NCBI RefSeq assembly: GCF_023509035.1
Contig: NZ_CP075583.1
Span: 3,534,001 to 3,598,000, forward strand
Direction of reading: 5' to 3'
Length of the DNA stretch: 64,000 nucleotides
Source of the DNA: Janthinobacterium lividum
Lineage (GTDB): Bacteria > Pseudomonadota > Gammaproteobacteria > Burkholderiales > Burkholderiaceae_D
The translations under genes and the position numbers were made by a program. Positions 54,785 to 63,981 of this stretch are shown piece by piece. A model generated the notes under the pieces. The model was given only the letters and a program-made list of their open reading frames with translations. It did not search any database and was not told the DNA's origin. Within the stretch, counting starts at the first letter, position 1, and the number at the start of each line of letters is the position of its first letter.

Positions 54785-55687
54785 TTGAAACCTCTTGCCC
54801 TGCTCATTGCGTTCTGCTATTTGTGCAACAGCGCATTGGCCGCACCCGCCAGCGTGCCTGCCAGCTACGTTCTTGACAATACGGAAGTGCGCGACATCCG
54901 TGCACAAGCCCTGAAACGGGACTATCAGCTGTATGTCGCCTTGCCCGATTCCTATCGGCAGGGAAACAAGCGCTATCCGGTGCTGTTCGTCGTGGACGCC
55001 AATTATTCGTTCGCCATCGTGCGCAATATCGCGCAGCGCCTGAACAAGCATGCGGGGATGGAAGAAGTGGTGGTGGTGGGGCTGTCATATGCGAATGGCG
55101 ATGGCGGGGTGTACAGCCGCCGCCGCGACTACACGCCCACCACGCCGCGCAAGCATGACTACCGCTCGGACATGCCGGGGCGGCAGCCCGCGTTCGGCGA
55201 AGCGAAGGCGTATGGCCAGTTCGTCTCGGGCGAAGTATTTCCCTTCATCGCACAGCATTACCGCGTCAACATGCAGCGCAAGGTGTTTATCGGCCACTCC
55301 TACGGCAGCCTGCTGGGCCTGCAATTCCTGCTGACGGAACCGCGCACCTTCGAGCATTACATCCTCGGCAGTCCGTCGCTGTGGTACGACGCCGGCGTCA
55401 TGTTCGACCGCGAACAGGCGTATGCCGCCAGCCACAAGGACTTGCCGGCGTCCGTGTTCTTCGGCATCGGCGGTCTGGAAAAGCTGGCGGCGGGCAAGAA
55501 GCGTTCGCGTTTGGAGGAAGAGGCCGACATGCTGGCCGACGTGCGCGAGTTCGACGGAAAGTTGAAATCGCGCAAGTTCCCCGGCTTGAAAACCCGCCTG
55601 CGCGTCTTCGAGGATGAAGATCACGCGAGCGTGTTTCCCTTTGTGCTGACGCATGGCCTGCGGGCGTATTTGACGTCCGCAAAATGA
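54785..55687 (+). CDS. Secreted alpha/beta-hydrolase esterase (putative esterase/Fes-IroE type)
   Basis: A 300-residue exported hydrolase. The nucleophile elbow is GHSYGS, the catalytic His is in FEDEDHASVFP and an acid in between fits PF00756-type esterases. The mature part starts ALAAPASVPASYVLDNTEVRDIRA. I choose the TTG at 54785 because AAGGAAG stands five bases before it and the signal peptide then starts LKPLALLIAFCYL; ATG 54755 gives ten more residues. The substrate (siderophore ester or acyl ester) is unknown. Confidence 0.78.
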   Translation: MKPLALLIAFCYLCNSALAAPASVPASYVLDNTEVRDIRAQALKRDYQLYVALPDSYRQGNKRYPVLFVVDANYSFAIVRNIAQRLNKHAGMEEVVVVGLSYANGDGGVYSRRRDYTPTTPRKHDYRSDMPGRQPAFGEAKAYGQFVSGEVFPFIAQHYRVNMQRKVFIGHSYGSLLGLQFLLTEPRTFEHYILGSPSLWYDAGVMFDREQAYAASHKDLPASVFFGIGGLEKLAAGKKRSRLEEEADMLADVREFDGKLKSRKFPGLKTRLRVFEDEDHASVFPFVLTHGLRAYLTSAK

Positions 55688-55939
55688 ATGGCGCTCAGGG
55701 GCGCATCAATGCCGGCATGTTGGATGGCGCCATCAAGCCAGCTTTCCGTGGTGAATGGCAGGCGTGCGGCCGTGTAGGGGGAGGCTGTGTAAAATTTGCG
55801 GAGCGTTCAGATTTCTTCATTGATACTGGATTACGCCCAGGGCGAGCAGCTGGAATGGCTGGCGGTGCCCGCCAGACAGTGCCAGCGTCGTCATGCACTC
55901 TCCGACCGCCGGAAGCGGTCATCGATAAGGTCAGCTGAC

Positions 55940-56602
55940 ATGCGTACATTGAATGAATTATTGGATAGTGAAGACCCGGCGTTTCCGCTGATCAGGCAAT
56001 GGGCCAGCGAGGCCGACATCCCGGTGGAATTGCTGCCTCCCTCGGCCGGCAGGGAGGATGTGTTGCTGAGCCTGCAGGTCACCACGCGTTCTCCCCTAGG
56101 CGCGATAGCCTATGAAACCGGGGGCATCCTGGTGGATGACGGCTGGCTCCGGATATTGGGGTCTGGCCATGGCAAGCTGGGCCGGAACATTGCTACGTGG
56201 AACGAAGGAAAGGCCGAGGGTTTTCTGTTGGTGGCTGATGACGTGCTCGGTGGCTTTTTTGCCATCAATGGCGGCGGGCTTGGAGCCGACCAGGGCAATA
56301 TGTATTACCTTGCCCCCGAGACACTGGAGTGGGAAGGGCTGGAGATCGGCTTCACGACGTTTGTCGAATGGTCCTTTACAAGCCAGTTGCGGCAGTTTTA
56401 CGGCCGGCAGCCTGGCGATGCGGATGGCTTTGAGGAATTGCCCTTGTCCGGCGAGCTATGCCTGAATTTTTATCCATTTCTGTGGACGCAAGAAGGTTCC
56501 CTCAAGACCAGTTCGCGGCGCGCCATTCCGGTGGCAGAGCAGTGGGCGCTCAATCTTGATCTGAAACAGAAGTCGCTGGATGCTCCTGCGAGCGCGAGCT
56601 GA
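55940..56602 (+). CDS. DUF2625 family protein
   Basis: This 220-residue protein begins MRTLNELLDSEDPAFPLIRQW and has LGAIAYETGGILVDDGWLRILGSGH and FFAINGGGLGADQGNMYYLAPETLEWE, the pattern of DUF2625. The function of the family is not known; relatives lie near other immunity-like genes. The 252 bases before it (55688-55939) hold no convincing gene. Confidence 0.75.
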   Translation: MRTLNELLDSEDPAFPLIRQWASEADIPVELLPPSAGREDVLLSLQVTTRSPLGAIAYETGGILVDDGWLRILGSGHGKLGRNIATWNEGKAEGFLLVADDVLGGFFAINGGGLGADQGNMYYLAPETLEWEGLEIGFTTFVEWSFTSQLRQFYGRQPGDADGFEELPLSGELCLNFYPFLWTQEGSLKTSSRRAIPVAEQWALNLDLKQKSLDAPASAS

Positions 56603-56841
56603 GGCATGGCTTGCTGAGCATCCCGACGCTGCAATGGCAAGCGCGCCATCGAGCCGGCGAAATTGCGTTTCAATCCCTCAATCATGCGGTTTGTCGCAAT
56701 GGGAGGTGTCAGAAAATGGCAATGGGATAGCATACAGTGGGCTTCCTCGTGATGAGCTTGCCCGCAAGCGAGTGTCCGATACTGGCGGTGCCGCAGTCAT
56801 CAACGGATGCTTCTCAATGACCTCGACCAGGATGAATACGC

Positions 56842-57300
56842 ATGAAATTGACGTTTCCACATGTTCTTTCCACTTGTCTGCTTGGCGCTGTCGGCGCGAT
56901 CGCTAGCGCGAACGCGGCTCCCGGCGATGCCGAACTGGTGGCGTTGGTGCAGCGCCATGCGCAGGCGCAGAATAACTTTGATCAAGTTGCCTTGAAAGCC
57001 ACCACGGCCGAGAATTATGTGGAAATATCACCGGTCGGCGAGGTGGATGGGCGTGAAAAAATGCTTTCCTTCTATGCGCCCGAGCAGAAGCGGCCGAGTC
57101 CTCAACTCCAGGTCGATGAGCCAGTGGTGCGCCTCTTTGGCGATACGGCGCTCATCTCGGCACGGCTATCCTACCGTGTCAATCAGGAGGGGGCTGCCCG
57201 CACCTTCGCCATGCGCGCCGGGTATGTCGCTCGGCTTGTTGACAAGCAATGGCTACTGGTCAGCGCACAGTACACCGGCATCCGTCCGCCGAAACCGTGA
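56842..57300 (+). CDS. Exported NTF2-like (SnoaL/DUF4440-type) protein
   Basis: This 152-residue protein has a signal peptide (cut near IASANA). A cone-shaped NTF2-like domain follows: LVALVQRHAQAQNNFDQVALKATTAENYVEISPVGEVDGREKML, then a beta-rich half. Members bind small ligands or act as enzymes; no activity can be read here. No operon partner is evident, and the 239 bases before it hold nothing I recognise. Confidence 0.7.
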   Translation: MKLTFPHVLSTCLLGAVGAIASANAAPGDAELVALVQRHAQAQNNFDQVALKATTAENYVEISPVGEVDGREKMLSFYAPEQKRPSPQLQVDEPVVRLFGDTALISARLSYRVNQEGAARTFAMRAGYVARLVDKQWLLVSAQYTGIRPPKP

Positions 57301-57350
57301 GCTGACATTTTCCGGGTGGTGGGGCTGGCGCCCGGCGTTGCCCAGGCAGG

Positions 57351-58454
57351 CTACAGCCGCGCCTCATCGCCCCACACATGCCGCATGCTGAAATGCACGC
57401 CGGCGTCGTCTTCGTGCAGCGATGAAACGATGGCGTAGCGGCTGTCGGCCGTGTCGCGCGGAGACAGTTGCGCCAGCTCGGCGGCGGCCAGCGGCGCGCC
57501 CAGCGGGTCGCTGAGCGGATGCACGTGGCTGGCGCCCCGTTGCGTCACCACCCCCAGTTCGCCGCTGCGCAGGCGGACTAAGGTTCCGGGTGGATATTTG
57601 CCCAGCAGATTGACGAACTGTTCGCCCAGCAAGGGGTCGATAGGTACACCCTGGTCGAGGAAGATGTGCTGCAGCGCCTGGTCGGGCACGATGGAGCGGC
57701 GGTAGTTGCGCGCCGAGACGCGGGCGCAATAGCGGTCGGCCAGGCCGATCAGCTTGGCATTTTGCAGGATTTCATCGGCCGTGCACCCCTGCGGGTAGCC
57801 GCTGCCATCATCGTTTTCATGGTGCAAGAGCACGCAGCTCAGCCATTCCTCGTCATCGACGCCCGCGCAGCGCAGCAATTCCGCGCTTTCCTGCGGATGC
57901 TGGCGCACGATGCGCATTTCGTCGTCATTCAGGGGGCCGCGCCGGTCCTGGAAACTGTCGTGGTGGCGCAGCATGCCCACATTCATCGTCAGCGCGGCCG
58001 CACCGATCAGCAATAGCTCATCGTTGGGCTTGTGCATGCTGCGGCCCACGAGCATGGCCAGCAAGGCTGTTTCGATGCAATGGCGCACGGCATAGCTGCC
58101 GGCGATCTGGTTCAGCAGGATGCTGGCCAGGGCGATGTCGGCATCGTGTTCAAGTGCGCGCAGCAGTTCGCGGGCGATGTCGCGCACGTCGCGCTCGGCA
58201 TTGCTTTCGCTGCGCAAGTCCAGCAGCAAGCGCTGCAGGCGCTGCGCCGCCTCGTTGAGCAGGCGCAAGACGGACGGCTGCTCGGGCGTGCCCACGTACA
58301 GGCCCAGCTGCATTAGCCGCCCCAGCTGCGCGCCATCCGTGATGATCTGCCCCTTGCGCAGTTGCGGGCCGGCACTATGGTCAGCCAGAAACAGATCCCA
58401 GGGCAGGGGTTCGCCGGGAACCAGGTCGGCCGGGCCGATGCGACGCTGTACCAT
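57351..58454 (-). CDS. HD-GYP family protein with degenerate active site
   Basis: This 367-residue cytoplasmic protein has a C-terminal HD-GYP-like domain. HHENDDGSGYPQG and RQHPQESAELLR are kept, but the first motif, normally HDIGK, reads MNVGML, and the DAxxS motif is DRYCARVS. With the HD dyad lost, c-di-GMP hydrolysis is doubtful; it may be a sensor. The N-terminus has a short beta-type segment. I start at ATG 58454. Confidence 0.8.
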   Translation of the reverse strand: MVQRRIGPADLVPGEPLPWDLFLADHSAGPQLRKGQIITDGAQLGRLMQLGLYVGTPEQPSVLRLLNEAAQRLQRLLLDLRSESNAERDVRDIARELLRALEHDADIALASILLNQIAGSYAVRHCIETALLAMLVGRSMHKPNDELLLIGAAALTMNVGMLRHHDSFQDRRGPLNDDEMRIVRQHPQESAELLRCAGVDDEEWLSCVLLHHENDDGSGYPQGCTADEILQNAKLIGLADRYCARVSARNYRRSIVPDQALQHIFLDQGVPIDPLLGEQFVNLLGKYPPGTLVRLRSGELGVVTQRGASHVHPLSDPLGAPLAAAELAQLSPRDTADSRYAIVSSLHEDDAGVHFSMRHVWGDEARL

Positions 58455-58494
58455 GCTGTCATCCTTTGCTCCGCCGAAGCGGAGCCGTGCTCGG

Positions 58495-59673
58495 TTATAT
58501 GCTGCGCAGGCGCTCCAGCGCCAGGCGCAAGGTCTCGTCTTTCTTGGCAAAGCAGAAGCGCACGATGCCTGATTCCTTGCCCTGCGCGTAAAACGCGGAC
58601 ACGGGAATGGCGGCCACCTTGATTTCCGTCGTCAGCCATTCGGCGAACTGGGCTTCGGTCTCTTGCGAAATGGCATCGTAGCGCACGCACTGGAAATACG
58701 TGCCGTCGGCCGGCAGCAGGGTAAAGCGGCTGCCCGCCAGGCCGTCGCGGAACAAATCGCGCTTGCGCTGGTAAAACGCGGGCAAGTCCAGGTAGGGCTG
58801 CGGGTCCGCCATGTAGCCGGCCAGGCCGTGCTGCATCGGCGTGTTGACGGTAAAAACGTTGTATTGGTGTACCTTGCGAAATTCCGCCGTCAGGGCCGCA
58901 GGCGCCGCCACATAGCCGACTTTCCAGCCCGTCACGTGATACGTCTTGCCGAAGCTGGAGACGATGAAGCTGCGCGCCGCCAGTTCCGGGTTGCGCGAGA
59001 GCGAGGCGTGCGGCACGCCGTCGTAGACCATGTGTTCGTACACTTCGTCGGACAGTATCAAAATTTGTGTGCCGCGCACGATGTCGGCCAGCGCCGCCAC
59101 ATCGGCGGGGCGCAAAATCGTGCCCGTCGGATTGTGCGGCGTGTTGATGATGATCAAGCGCGTCTTGTTGCTGACGGTAGCGGCCAGCTTGTCCCACGGC
59201 ACGCTGTAGCCGGACTCTCCCACTTGCATGGCCACCAGCACGGGCACGCCGCCGGCCAGGGCGATGGCGGGTAAATAGCTGTCGTAGGCCGGTTCGATGA
59301 CGATGACTTCGTCGCCCGGATGCACGCAGCACAGGATGGCCGTGGTAAGCGCCTGCGTGGCGCCGGCCGTGACGGTGATTTCCGTGCCGGCATCATAGCT
59401 GTGGCCGTACAGGCTGGCGATCTTCGCGGCAATAGCCTCGCGCAAGGGCGCGGCACCCGTCATCATCGGATACTGGTTGTGGCCGGCGCGCATGGCGTCG
59501 CTGACGCGATCGACCAGGGCCAGGTCGCAATCGAAATCGGGAAAGCCCTGGCCCAGGTTGACGGCGCCATGCTGCGCCGCCAGGCTGGACATGCGGGTAA
59601 ACACCGTGGTGCCCACGAGAGGCAGGCGGGTGGTCAGGGTGGGAGTCAGATGGGGCAGGGACGGGCTGTTCAT
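58495..59673 (-). CDS. ybdL: Methionine/aromatic aminotransferase, YbdL type
   Basis: This 392-residue PLP enzyme of fold type I has AVNLGQGFPDFDCD, the PLP-phosphate region TAGATQAL, NTPHNPTGT, SDEVYEHMVYDG and the PLP Lys in SSFGKTYHVTGWKVGY. Length and YHVTGWK match YbdL/kynurenine aminotransferase-like enzymes that prefer methionine in E. coli. I start at ATG 59673. It lies 40 bases upstream of the HD-GYP gene on the same strand. Confidence 0.87.
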   Translation of the reverse strand: MNSPSLPHLTPTLTTRLPLVGTTVFTRMSSLAAQHGAVNLGQGFPDFDCDLALVDRVSDAMRAGHNQYPMMTGAAPLREAIAAKIASLYGHSYDAGTEITVTAGATQALTTAILCCVHPGDEVIVIEPAYDSYLPAIALAGGVPVLVAMQVGESGYSVPWDKLAATVSNKTRLIIINTPHNPTGTILRPADVAALADIVRGTQILILSDEVYEHMVYDGVPHASLSRNPELAARSFIVSSFGKTYHVTGWKVGYVAAPAALTAEFRKVHQYNVFTVNTPMQHGLAGYMADPQPYLDLPAFYQRKRDLFRDGLAGSRFTLLPADGTYFQCVRYDAISQETEAQFAEWLTTEIKVAAIPVSAFYAQGKESGIVRFCFAKKDETLRLALERLRSI

Positions 59674-59756
59674 GAACGGTAGGGTCGCGGTGCGGAAAGT
59701 GGAATCGTGTCCCATTCTAGCGCAGCGCGCCCCGTTGCGTGCGGGGCTTTGGCGGC

Positions 59757-60191
59757 TCAGCCTGGCAAAGCCCAGCCTTCCGGCACCATGATCTTGAACA
59801 TGCCGGCCTTGGCCGTCTTGCGGGCCAGTTTCAGCAGGGCCTTGTCCTTGGTGATGAGGATGTCGGCGTTGGCGTCGCGCGCCAGTTCGAGGAATTTCTG
59901 GTCATCCTTGTCCGTGCAGACGGGCAGGCGCACGCCGGATACCGGTGGCGCCACGACCGTGATGTGGGCGTCGAAGCGGGCGGCTGCAACCGCGCGGCTG
60001 GCTTCGTCGAGCGGCAAATGTTTGTAATGCAATACGACAAGATATTCCGCGCGGCAATCTTCGCGCGTGATGGCGTGCACGGCGCCGCTTTCCATGGCCG
60101 CCAGCAGGGGCGCCCAGCGCGGGTCGTTGAAGACGAACAGGTCGAGGCAAACGTTGGTGTCGAGGACGAGTTTTTGTGGAGCAGGTATCAT
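59757..60191 (-). CDS. PIN-domain putative toxin, solitary
   Basis: This 144-residue protein of the putative-toxin PIN family has four acidic residues of the RNase site: Asp11 in VLDTN, Glu in REDCRAEYL, Asp in TDKDDQKFLEL and Asp in ADILITKDKAL. No antitoxin gene lies next to it, and the divergent yaaA starts 31 bases away. It may be a domesticated nuclease. Confidence 0.8.
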   Translation of the reverse strand: MIPAPQKLVLDTNVCLDLFVFNDPRWAPLLAAMESGAVHAITREDCRAEYLVVLHYKHLPLDEASRAVAAARFDAHITVVAPPVSGVRLPVCTDKDDQKFLELARDANADILITKDKALLKLARKTAKAGMFKIMVPEGWALPG

Positions 60192-60221
60192 GTCGGCAAT
60201 TCTATTCTGTAGTGATAATTT

Positions 60222-60992
60222 ATGTTGATCGTGCTTTCGCCCGCCAAGAGTCTCGACCTGGAGACGCCGCCAACAACCTCGTTGCACAGCACCCCCGATT
60301 TTCTCGACCATTCCGCCCAGCTGATCGAGCGCATGCGCCAGTTTTCGCCCGCCGAAGTGGGCAGCCTGATGGGCATTTCCGACGCCTTGTCGGCCCTGAA
60401 CGTGGCCCGCTACGCCTCCTGGACGCCCAAACTGGCGGAAGCGCGCCAGGCCATCATGGCTTTCAATGGCGACGTATATGCCGGTTTCGAGGCGCGCAGT
60501 CTGCAGCCGGCCCAGCTCGACTATGCCCAGTCGCGCGTGCGCATCCTGTCGGGCCTGTACGGCTTGCTGCGCCCGTTGGATCTGGTCCACCCGCACCGCC
60601 TGGAAATGGGCACGCGTCTGTCGACCACGCGCGGCAAGGATTTGTATGCGTTCTGGGGCGACACCATCACCAACGGCCTGAACCGCACGGCCAAGGAGCA
60701 GGGCGCGAAAGTGCTGGTCAATCTTGCTTCCGAAGAGTATTTCAAATCCGTCAAGCCGCGCCAGCTGGACGTGCCCGTCATCGCGCCCGTGTTCGAGGAC
60801 TGGAAGAACGGCAAGTATAAAATCATCTCGTTCTACGCCAAGCGCGCGCGCGGCATGCTGGCACGCTATGCAGCGGTCAACGCCATCCGCGATCCGGAAC
60901 AACTGAAACAGTTCGACGTCGACGGTTACGCGTATGTGCCGGAAGCGTCGAACGATAAAAGCTGGGTGTTTCGGCGCAGAGTGGGCGAATAA
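60222..60992 (+). CDS. yaaA: Peroxide stress protein YaaA
   Basis: This 256-residue DUF328 family protein runs from [14 protein letters not shown] to [15 protein letters not shown]. It contains the conserved [23 protein letters not shown] and WGDTIT. E. coli YaaA lowers free iron during peroxide stress. It is monocistronic with a strong terminator. Confidence 0.94.
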   Translation: MLIVLSPAKSLDLETPPTTSLHSTPDFLDHSAQLIERMRQFSPAEVGSLMGISDALSALNVARYASWTPKLAEARQAIMAFNGDVYAGFEARSLQPAQLDYAQSRVRILSGLYGLLRPLDLVHPHRLEMGTRLSTTRGKDLYAFWGDTITNGLNRTAKEQGAKVLVNLASEEYFKSVKPRQLDVPVIAPVFEDWKNGKYKIISFYAKRARGMLARYAAVNAIRDPEQLKQFDVDGYAYVPEASNDKSWVFRRRVGE

Positions 60993-60994
60993 GT

Positions 60995-61021
60995 AAAAAA
61001 ACCGGGCTAGCCCGGTTTTTT
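60995..61021. terminator. Bidirectional terminator between yaaA and bamD
   Basis: A run of A, ACCGGGCTAGCCCGGT, then a run of T, forms a perfect palindrome centred at 61008/61009. It works for both convergent genes. Confidence 0.92.
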
Positions 61022-61027
61022 CTTATC

Positions 61028-61831
61028 TTACTGCCAGAATTTCCACCACTTGCGTTCCTTGTTCACCCCTTCCGGGCTGAGGAATGCCGTGTTCGGGTAG
61101 TTCTTGGTCAGCACGCGCAAGGCATCGTCGCGCAGGTCGGTCAAGCCCAGCTTGTCATACGAGCGGTACATGATGAACAGCGCTTCTTCGATGGCCGGCG
61201 AGGCGGCAAAGTCGCTGACCGTCGTTTGCGCGCGGTTGGCGGCGGCCAGGTAGGCGCCGCGGCGGTAGTAATAGCGCGCCACATGCACTTCGTATTTCGC
61301 CATGGCATCGATCAAATAGTTCATGCGGGCCAGCGAATCGGGCGCATATTTGCTATTTGGGAACTTGTCGACCAATTGCTTGAAGGCCGCAAACGCTTCG
61401 CGCGTGGCTTTCGGATCGCGCTCGGTCGGGTCTTGCTCGTACAGGAAGTTCAGGAAACTGATCTGGTCGTTAAAGCTGATCAGGCCCCGCAAGTAGTACA
61501 TATAGTCTACATTGGCGTGGTTCGGATGCAACTTGATGAAGCGTTCGACGGCAGCCAGTGCCTGCGCCTGGTCTCCCGACTTATAATACGCGTAAGCGAT
61601 CTCCATCTGCGCTTGCAGAGCATAGTTGCCGAAAGGATAGTTAGCCTCCAGCTTCTGGAACAGGCCGATTGCAGCTTCATAGTGCTGCCCGGCCATTTCT
61701 TCACGCGCCTCCGAGTATAATTTCGTAACGGACCAGTTTTTGGTCTCATCCACTTTTTCAGGCAACAAGCTGCAAGCGGACATGCCGAGCAGAACGACTG
61801 AAGCGACTACCAACGATAATTTTTTTTGCAT
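61028..61831 (-). CDS. bamD: Outer membrane assembly lipoprotein BamD
   Basis: This 267-residue lipoprotein (lipobox LGMSAC) has five TPR units (from NWSVTKLYSEAREEMAGQHYEAAIGLFQKLEANYPFG). It is part of the BAM complex that folds outer-membrane proteins. I start at ATG 61831; the TTG at 61858 would add nine residues. It is divergent from rluD, as in many betaproteobacteria. Confidence 0.95.
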   Translation of the reverse strand: MQKKLSLVVASVVLLGMSACSLLPEKVDETKNWSVTKLYSEAREEMAGQHYEAAIGLFQKLEANYPFGNYALQAQMEIAYAYYKSGDQAQALAAVERFIKLHPNHANVDYMYYLRGLISFNDQISFLNFLYEQDPTERDPKATREAFAAFKQLVDKFPNSKYAPDSLARMNYLIDAMAKYEVHVARYYYRRGAYLAAANRAQTTVSDFAASPAIEEALFIMYRSYDKLGLTDLRDDALRVLTKNYPNTAFLSPEGVNKERKWWKFWQ

Positions 61832-61896
61832 GACGTTTTGCAAGAAGGTTTTAACCAAGATTTTACAATAGGCTGATTATAGCCGATGGGAATGCT

Positions 61897-62946
61897 GTGA
61901 TATTAACTCCGAAGCCTAATTTGGCTGACCCCGCGTTTGACTCCCTTTCTGACCATGCTGCCGAAGAGGCGTTTGACGGCGATTTTGCCGCCGACGACGT
62001 CTTCGAGGAAATGGCCCCGATTACATTGGAACTGACGCCGGACGCCTGCGGCCACCGCCTCGATAAAGTGATCTCCAAGCTGGTGCCGCAATACTCGCGC
62101 AGCCGCTTGCAATTGTGGCTGGAAGCCGGTTTCGTGACCGTCGATGGAAAAGTTGCCAAACGCAACATGACCGCCTATGGCGACGAGAAGATCGTCATTC
62201 TGCCGCAAAGCGCGCCGGAAGACGAGGCTTTTAAGCCGGAAGCGATGGAATTGAACATCGTGCACGAAGATGAGCATATCATCGTGATCAACAAACCGGC
62301 CGGACTGGTCGTGCATCCGGGCCCCGGCAACTGGTCGGGCACCTTGCTCAACGGCCTGCTGCACCACTGCCCGCAACTGGCGGGCGTGCCGCGCGCAGGC
62401 ATCGTGCACCGGCTGGACAAGGATACCAGTGGCCTGATGGTGGTTGGCAAGACCCTGGCCTCGCAAACGGACCTGGTGCGCCAGTTGCAGGCGCGCACGG
62501 TCAAGCGCGAATATTTCGCGCTCGTGTGGGGCACGCCGAAAATGGCGGGCACCATCGACGCGTCCATCGCGCGCCACCCGCGCGACCGGGTCAAGATGGC
62601 CGTCTCGGAGAATTTCACCGCCAAGCCCGCCATCACGCACTATGAATTGATCGGCAGCGGCGAACTTGACCGCCGTCCCGTGAGCCTGATGCAATGCCGT
62701 CTGGAAACCGGTCGCACGCACCAGATCCGCGTGCACATGCAGCACCTGGGGTTTGCGCTCGTTGGTGACTCCGTGTATGGCAAGCAGCACCTGGTGTCCG
62801 TCTTCTCGCGCCAGGCGCTGCAGGCGCGCCGCCTGGGTCTCGTGCATCCGGGCACCCTGGAAGCATGCGAGTGGATCGTGCCGCTGGCCGACGATTTCGC
62901 GCAATTGATCGCCACAGCCGGCATTCCCGAGCCGGAACAGGTCTGA
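61897..62946 (+). CDS. rluD: 23S rRNA pseudouridine synthase RluD
   Basis: This 349-residue enzyme has an N-terminal S4 RNA-binding domain (about 51-100, GHRLDKVISKLVPQYSRSRLQLWLEAG). The catalytic Asp174 is in GIVHRLDKDTSGLMV. It should modify U1911, U1915 and U1917 of 23S rRNA. The N-terminus is about 40 residues longer than in E. coli and acidic. The start is GTG. It overlaps pgeF (TGATG). Confidence 0.93.
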   Translation: MILTPKPNLADPAFDSLSDHAAEEAFDGDFAADDVFEEMAPITLELTPDACGHRLDKVISKLVPQYSRSRLQLWLEAGFVTVDGKVAKRNMTAYGDEKIVILPQSAPEDEAFKPEAMELNIVHEDEHIIVINKPAGLVVHPGPGNWSGTLLNGLLHHCPQLAGVPRAGIVHRLDKDTSGLMVVGKTLASQTDLVRQLQARTVKREYFALVWGTPKMAGTIDASIARHPRDRVKMAVSENFTAKPAITHYELIGSGELDRRPVSLMQCRLETGRTHQIRVHMQHLGFALVGDSVYGKQHLVSVFSRQALQARRLGLVHPGTLEACEWIVPLADDFAQLIATAGIPEPEQV

Positions 62947-63731
62947 TGACGTCAGCGTTGCCCTGCATTTTTCCCAATTGGCCCGGCTTGCCCGCGAACG
63001 TGGGCGCGCTGGCAACCGTGCGTGCGGGCGGCATCAGCCAGGACCCGTACGGTGACGGACAGGGCGGCGGTGGCTTGAACCTGGGTACGCACGTGGGCGA
63101 CGAGGTCGCGCACGTGGCGGCCAACCGCGCGCGGCTGGCGGGCGTCTTGCCATCCGAGCCTGCCTGGCTGTCGCAGGTGCATGGCGTGACCGTGGCCGAT
63201 GCTGGCAAGCTGGACGGCCACGTGCCGGACGCCGATGCCAGCGTGGCAACGCAGCCTGGCGCCGTGTGCGTAGTGATGACGGCCGATTGCCTGCCGGTAT
63301 TGTTCTGTTCGACCGATGGCTTGGTCGTCGGTGCGGCCCATGCGGGCTGGCGCGGCCTGGCCAACGGCGTCTTGCAGCGTACGGTGGACAGCATGCGCGC
63401 GCAGGGCGCGACGGACATCCTCGCCTGGCTGGGGCCGGCCATAGGTCCGCAGCAATTCGAAGTGGGGCAGGACGTGCTGCAAGCGTTCCGCGACGGCGCA
63501 CGGGACGATGCCGAGCGGCAAGTGTTGAGCTCCGCCTTCGTCGCCATCGATGGCAAGCCAGGCAAGTACCTGGCCGACATCTATGCCTTGGCGCGTACCA
63601 TGCTGCTGCGCGATGGCGTGACGCAAGTGGCGGGTGGAGAATATTGCACCGTCAGCGATGCGGCGCAGTTTTACTCGTACCGGCGCGATGGCGTCACGGG
63701 AAGACAGGCCAGCTTGATCTGGCGCAAATAA
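62946..63731 (+). CDS. pgeF: Purine nucleoside phosphorylase/laccase-domain protein (YfiH)
   Basis: A 261-residue multicopper-oxidase-like fold with zinc ligands His79 (SQVHG), Cys115 (TADC) and His132 (AAHAGWRG). E. coli YfiH edits peptidoglycan precursors (PgeF) and has purine nucleoside activity. It is coupled with rluD as in E. coli. Confidence 0.92.
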   Translation: MTSALPCIFPNWPGLPANVGALATVRAGGISQDPYGDGQGGGGLNLGTHVGDEVAHVAANRARLAGVLPSEPAWLSQVHGVTVADAGKLDGHVPDADASVATQPGAVCVVMTADCLPVLFCSTDGLVVGAAHAGWRGLANGVLQRTVDSMRAQGATDILAWLGPAIGPQQFEVGQDVLQAFRDGARDDAERQVLSSAFVAIDGKPGKYLADIYALARTMLLRDGVTQVAGGEYCTVSDAAQFYSYRRDGVTGRQASLIWRK

Positions 63732-63737
63732 TCTGCA

Positions 63738-63766
63738 CGGCAGACACTTATGTGTCTGCCGTTTTT
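63738..63766. terminator. Terminator of the rluD-pgeF operon
   Basis: A perfect 10-bp stem CGGCAGACAC/GTGTCTGCCG with loop TTAT is followed by five T. The stop codon of the convergent small gene lies in its loop and stem. Confidence 0.9.
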
Positions 63767-63981
63767 GTTTTATCGTCTGCTGAGGCAAGCGCGCGGGCGT
63801 TCAGTTCAGCGATACGCTCGGCCTTGCGTTTGCGTCGGCGCGAGCCCGTCAGATAGAATAGGATGGACAGCGGGATGACGCAGTACAGGACGAAGGTCAT
63901 CACCCCGGCGACGATGGACGGTTCCGTCAACGCCATGAGGCCGACGACATAGATCCAGGCAACAGCGGTCATGAGCATCAT
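63748..63981 (-). CDS. Small two-span membrane protein
   Basis: This 77-residue protein has two hydrophobic segments (TAVAWIYVVGLMAL and GVMTFVLYCVIPLSILFYL), a basic loop GSRRRKRKAERI and an acidic, Thr/Lys-rich tail. The family is not known to me. The RBS is weak, and it is near the window edge. Confidence 0.65.
   Translation of the reverse strand: MMLMTAVAWIYVVGLMALTEPSIVAGVMTFVLYCVIPLSILFYLTGSRRRKRKAERIAELNARALASADDKTKTADT

Noticed and set aside
55688..55939. Gene fragment before the DUF2625 gene
   Set aside because: Short open frames here (for example with LILDYAQGEQLEWLAV) lack a start with an RBS and any recognisable family.
56603..56841. Possible decayed gene before the NTF2-like gene
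   Set aside because: No frame gives a recognisable protein and no repeats or RNA signals are visible.
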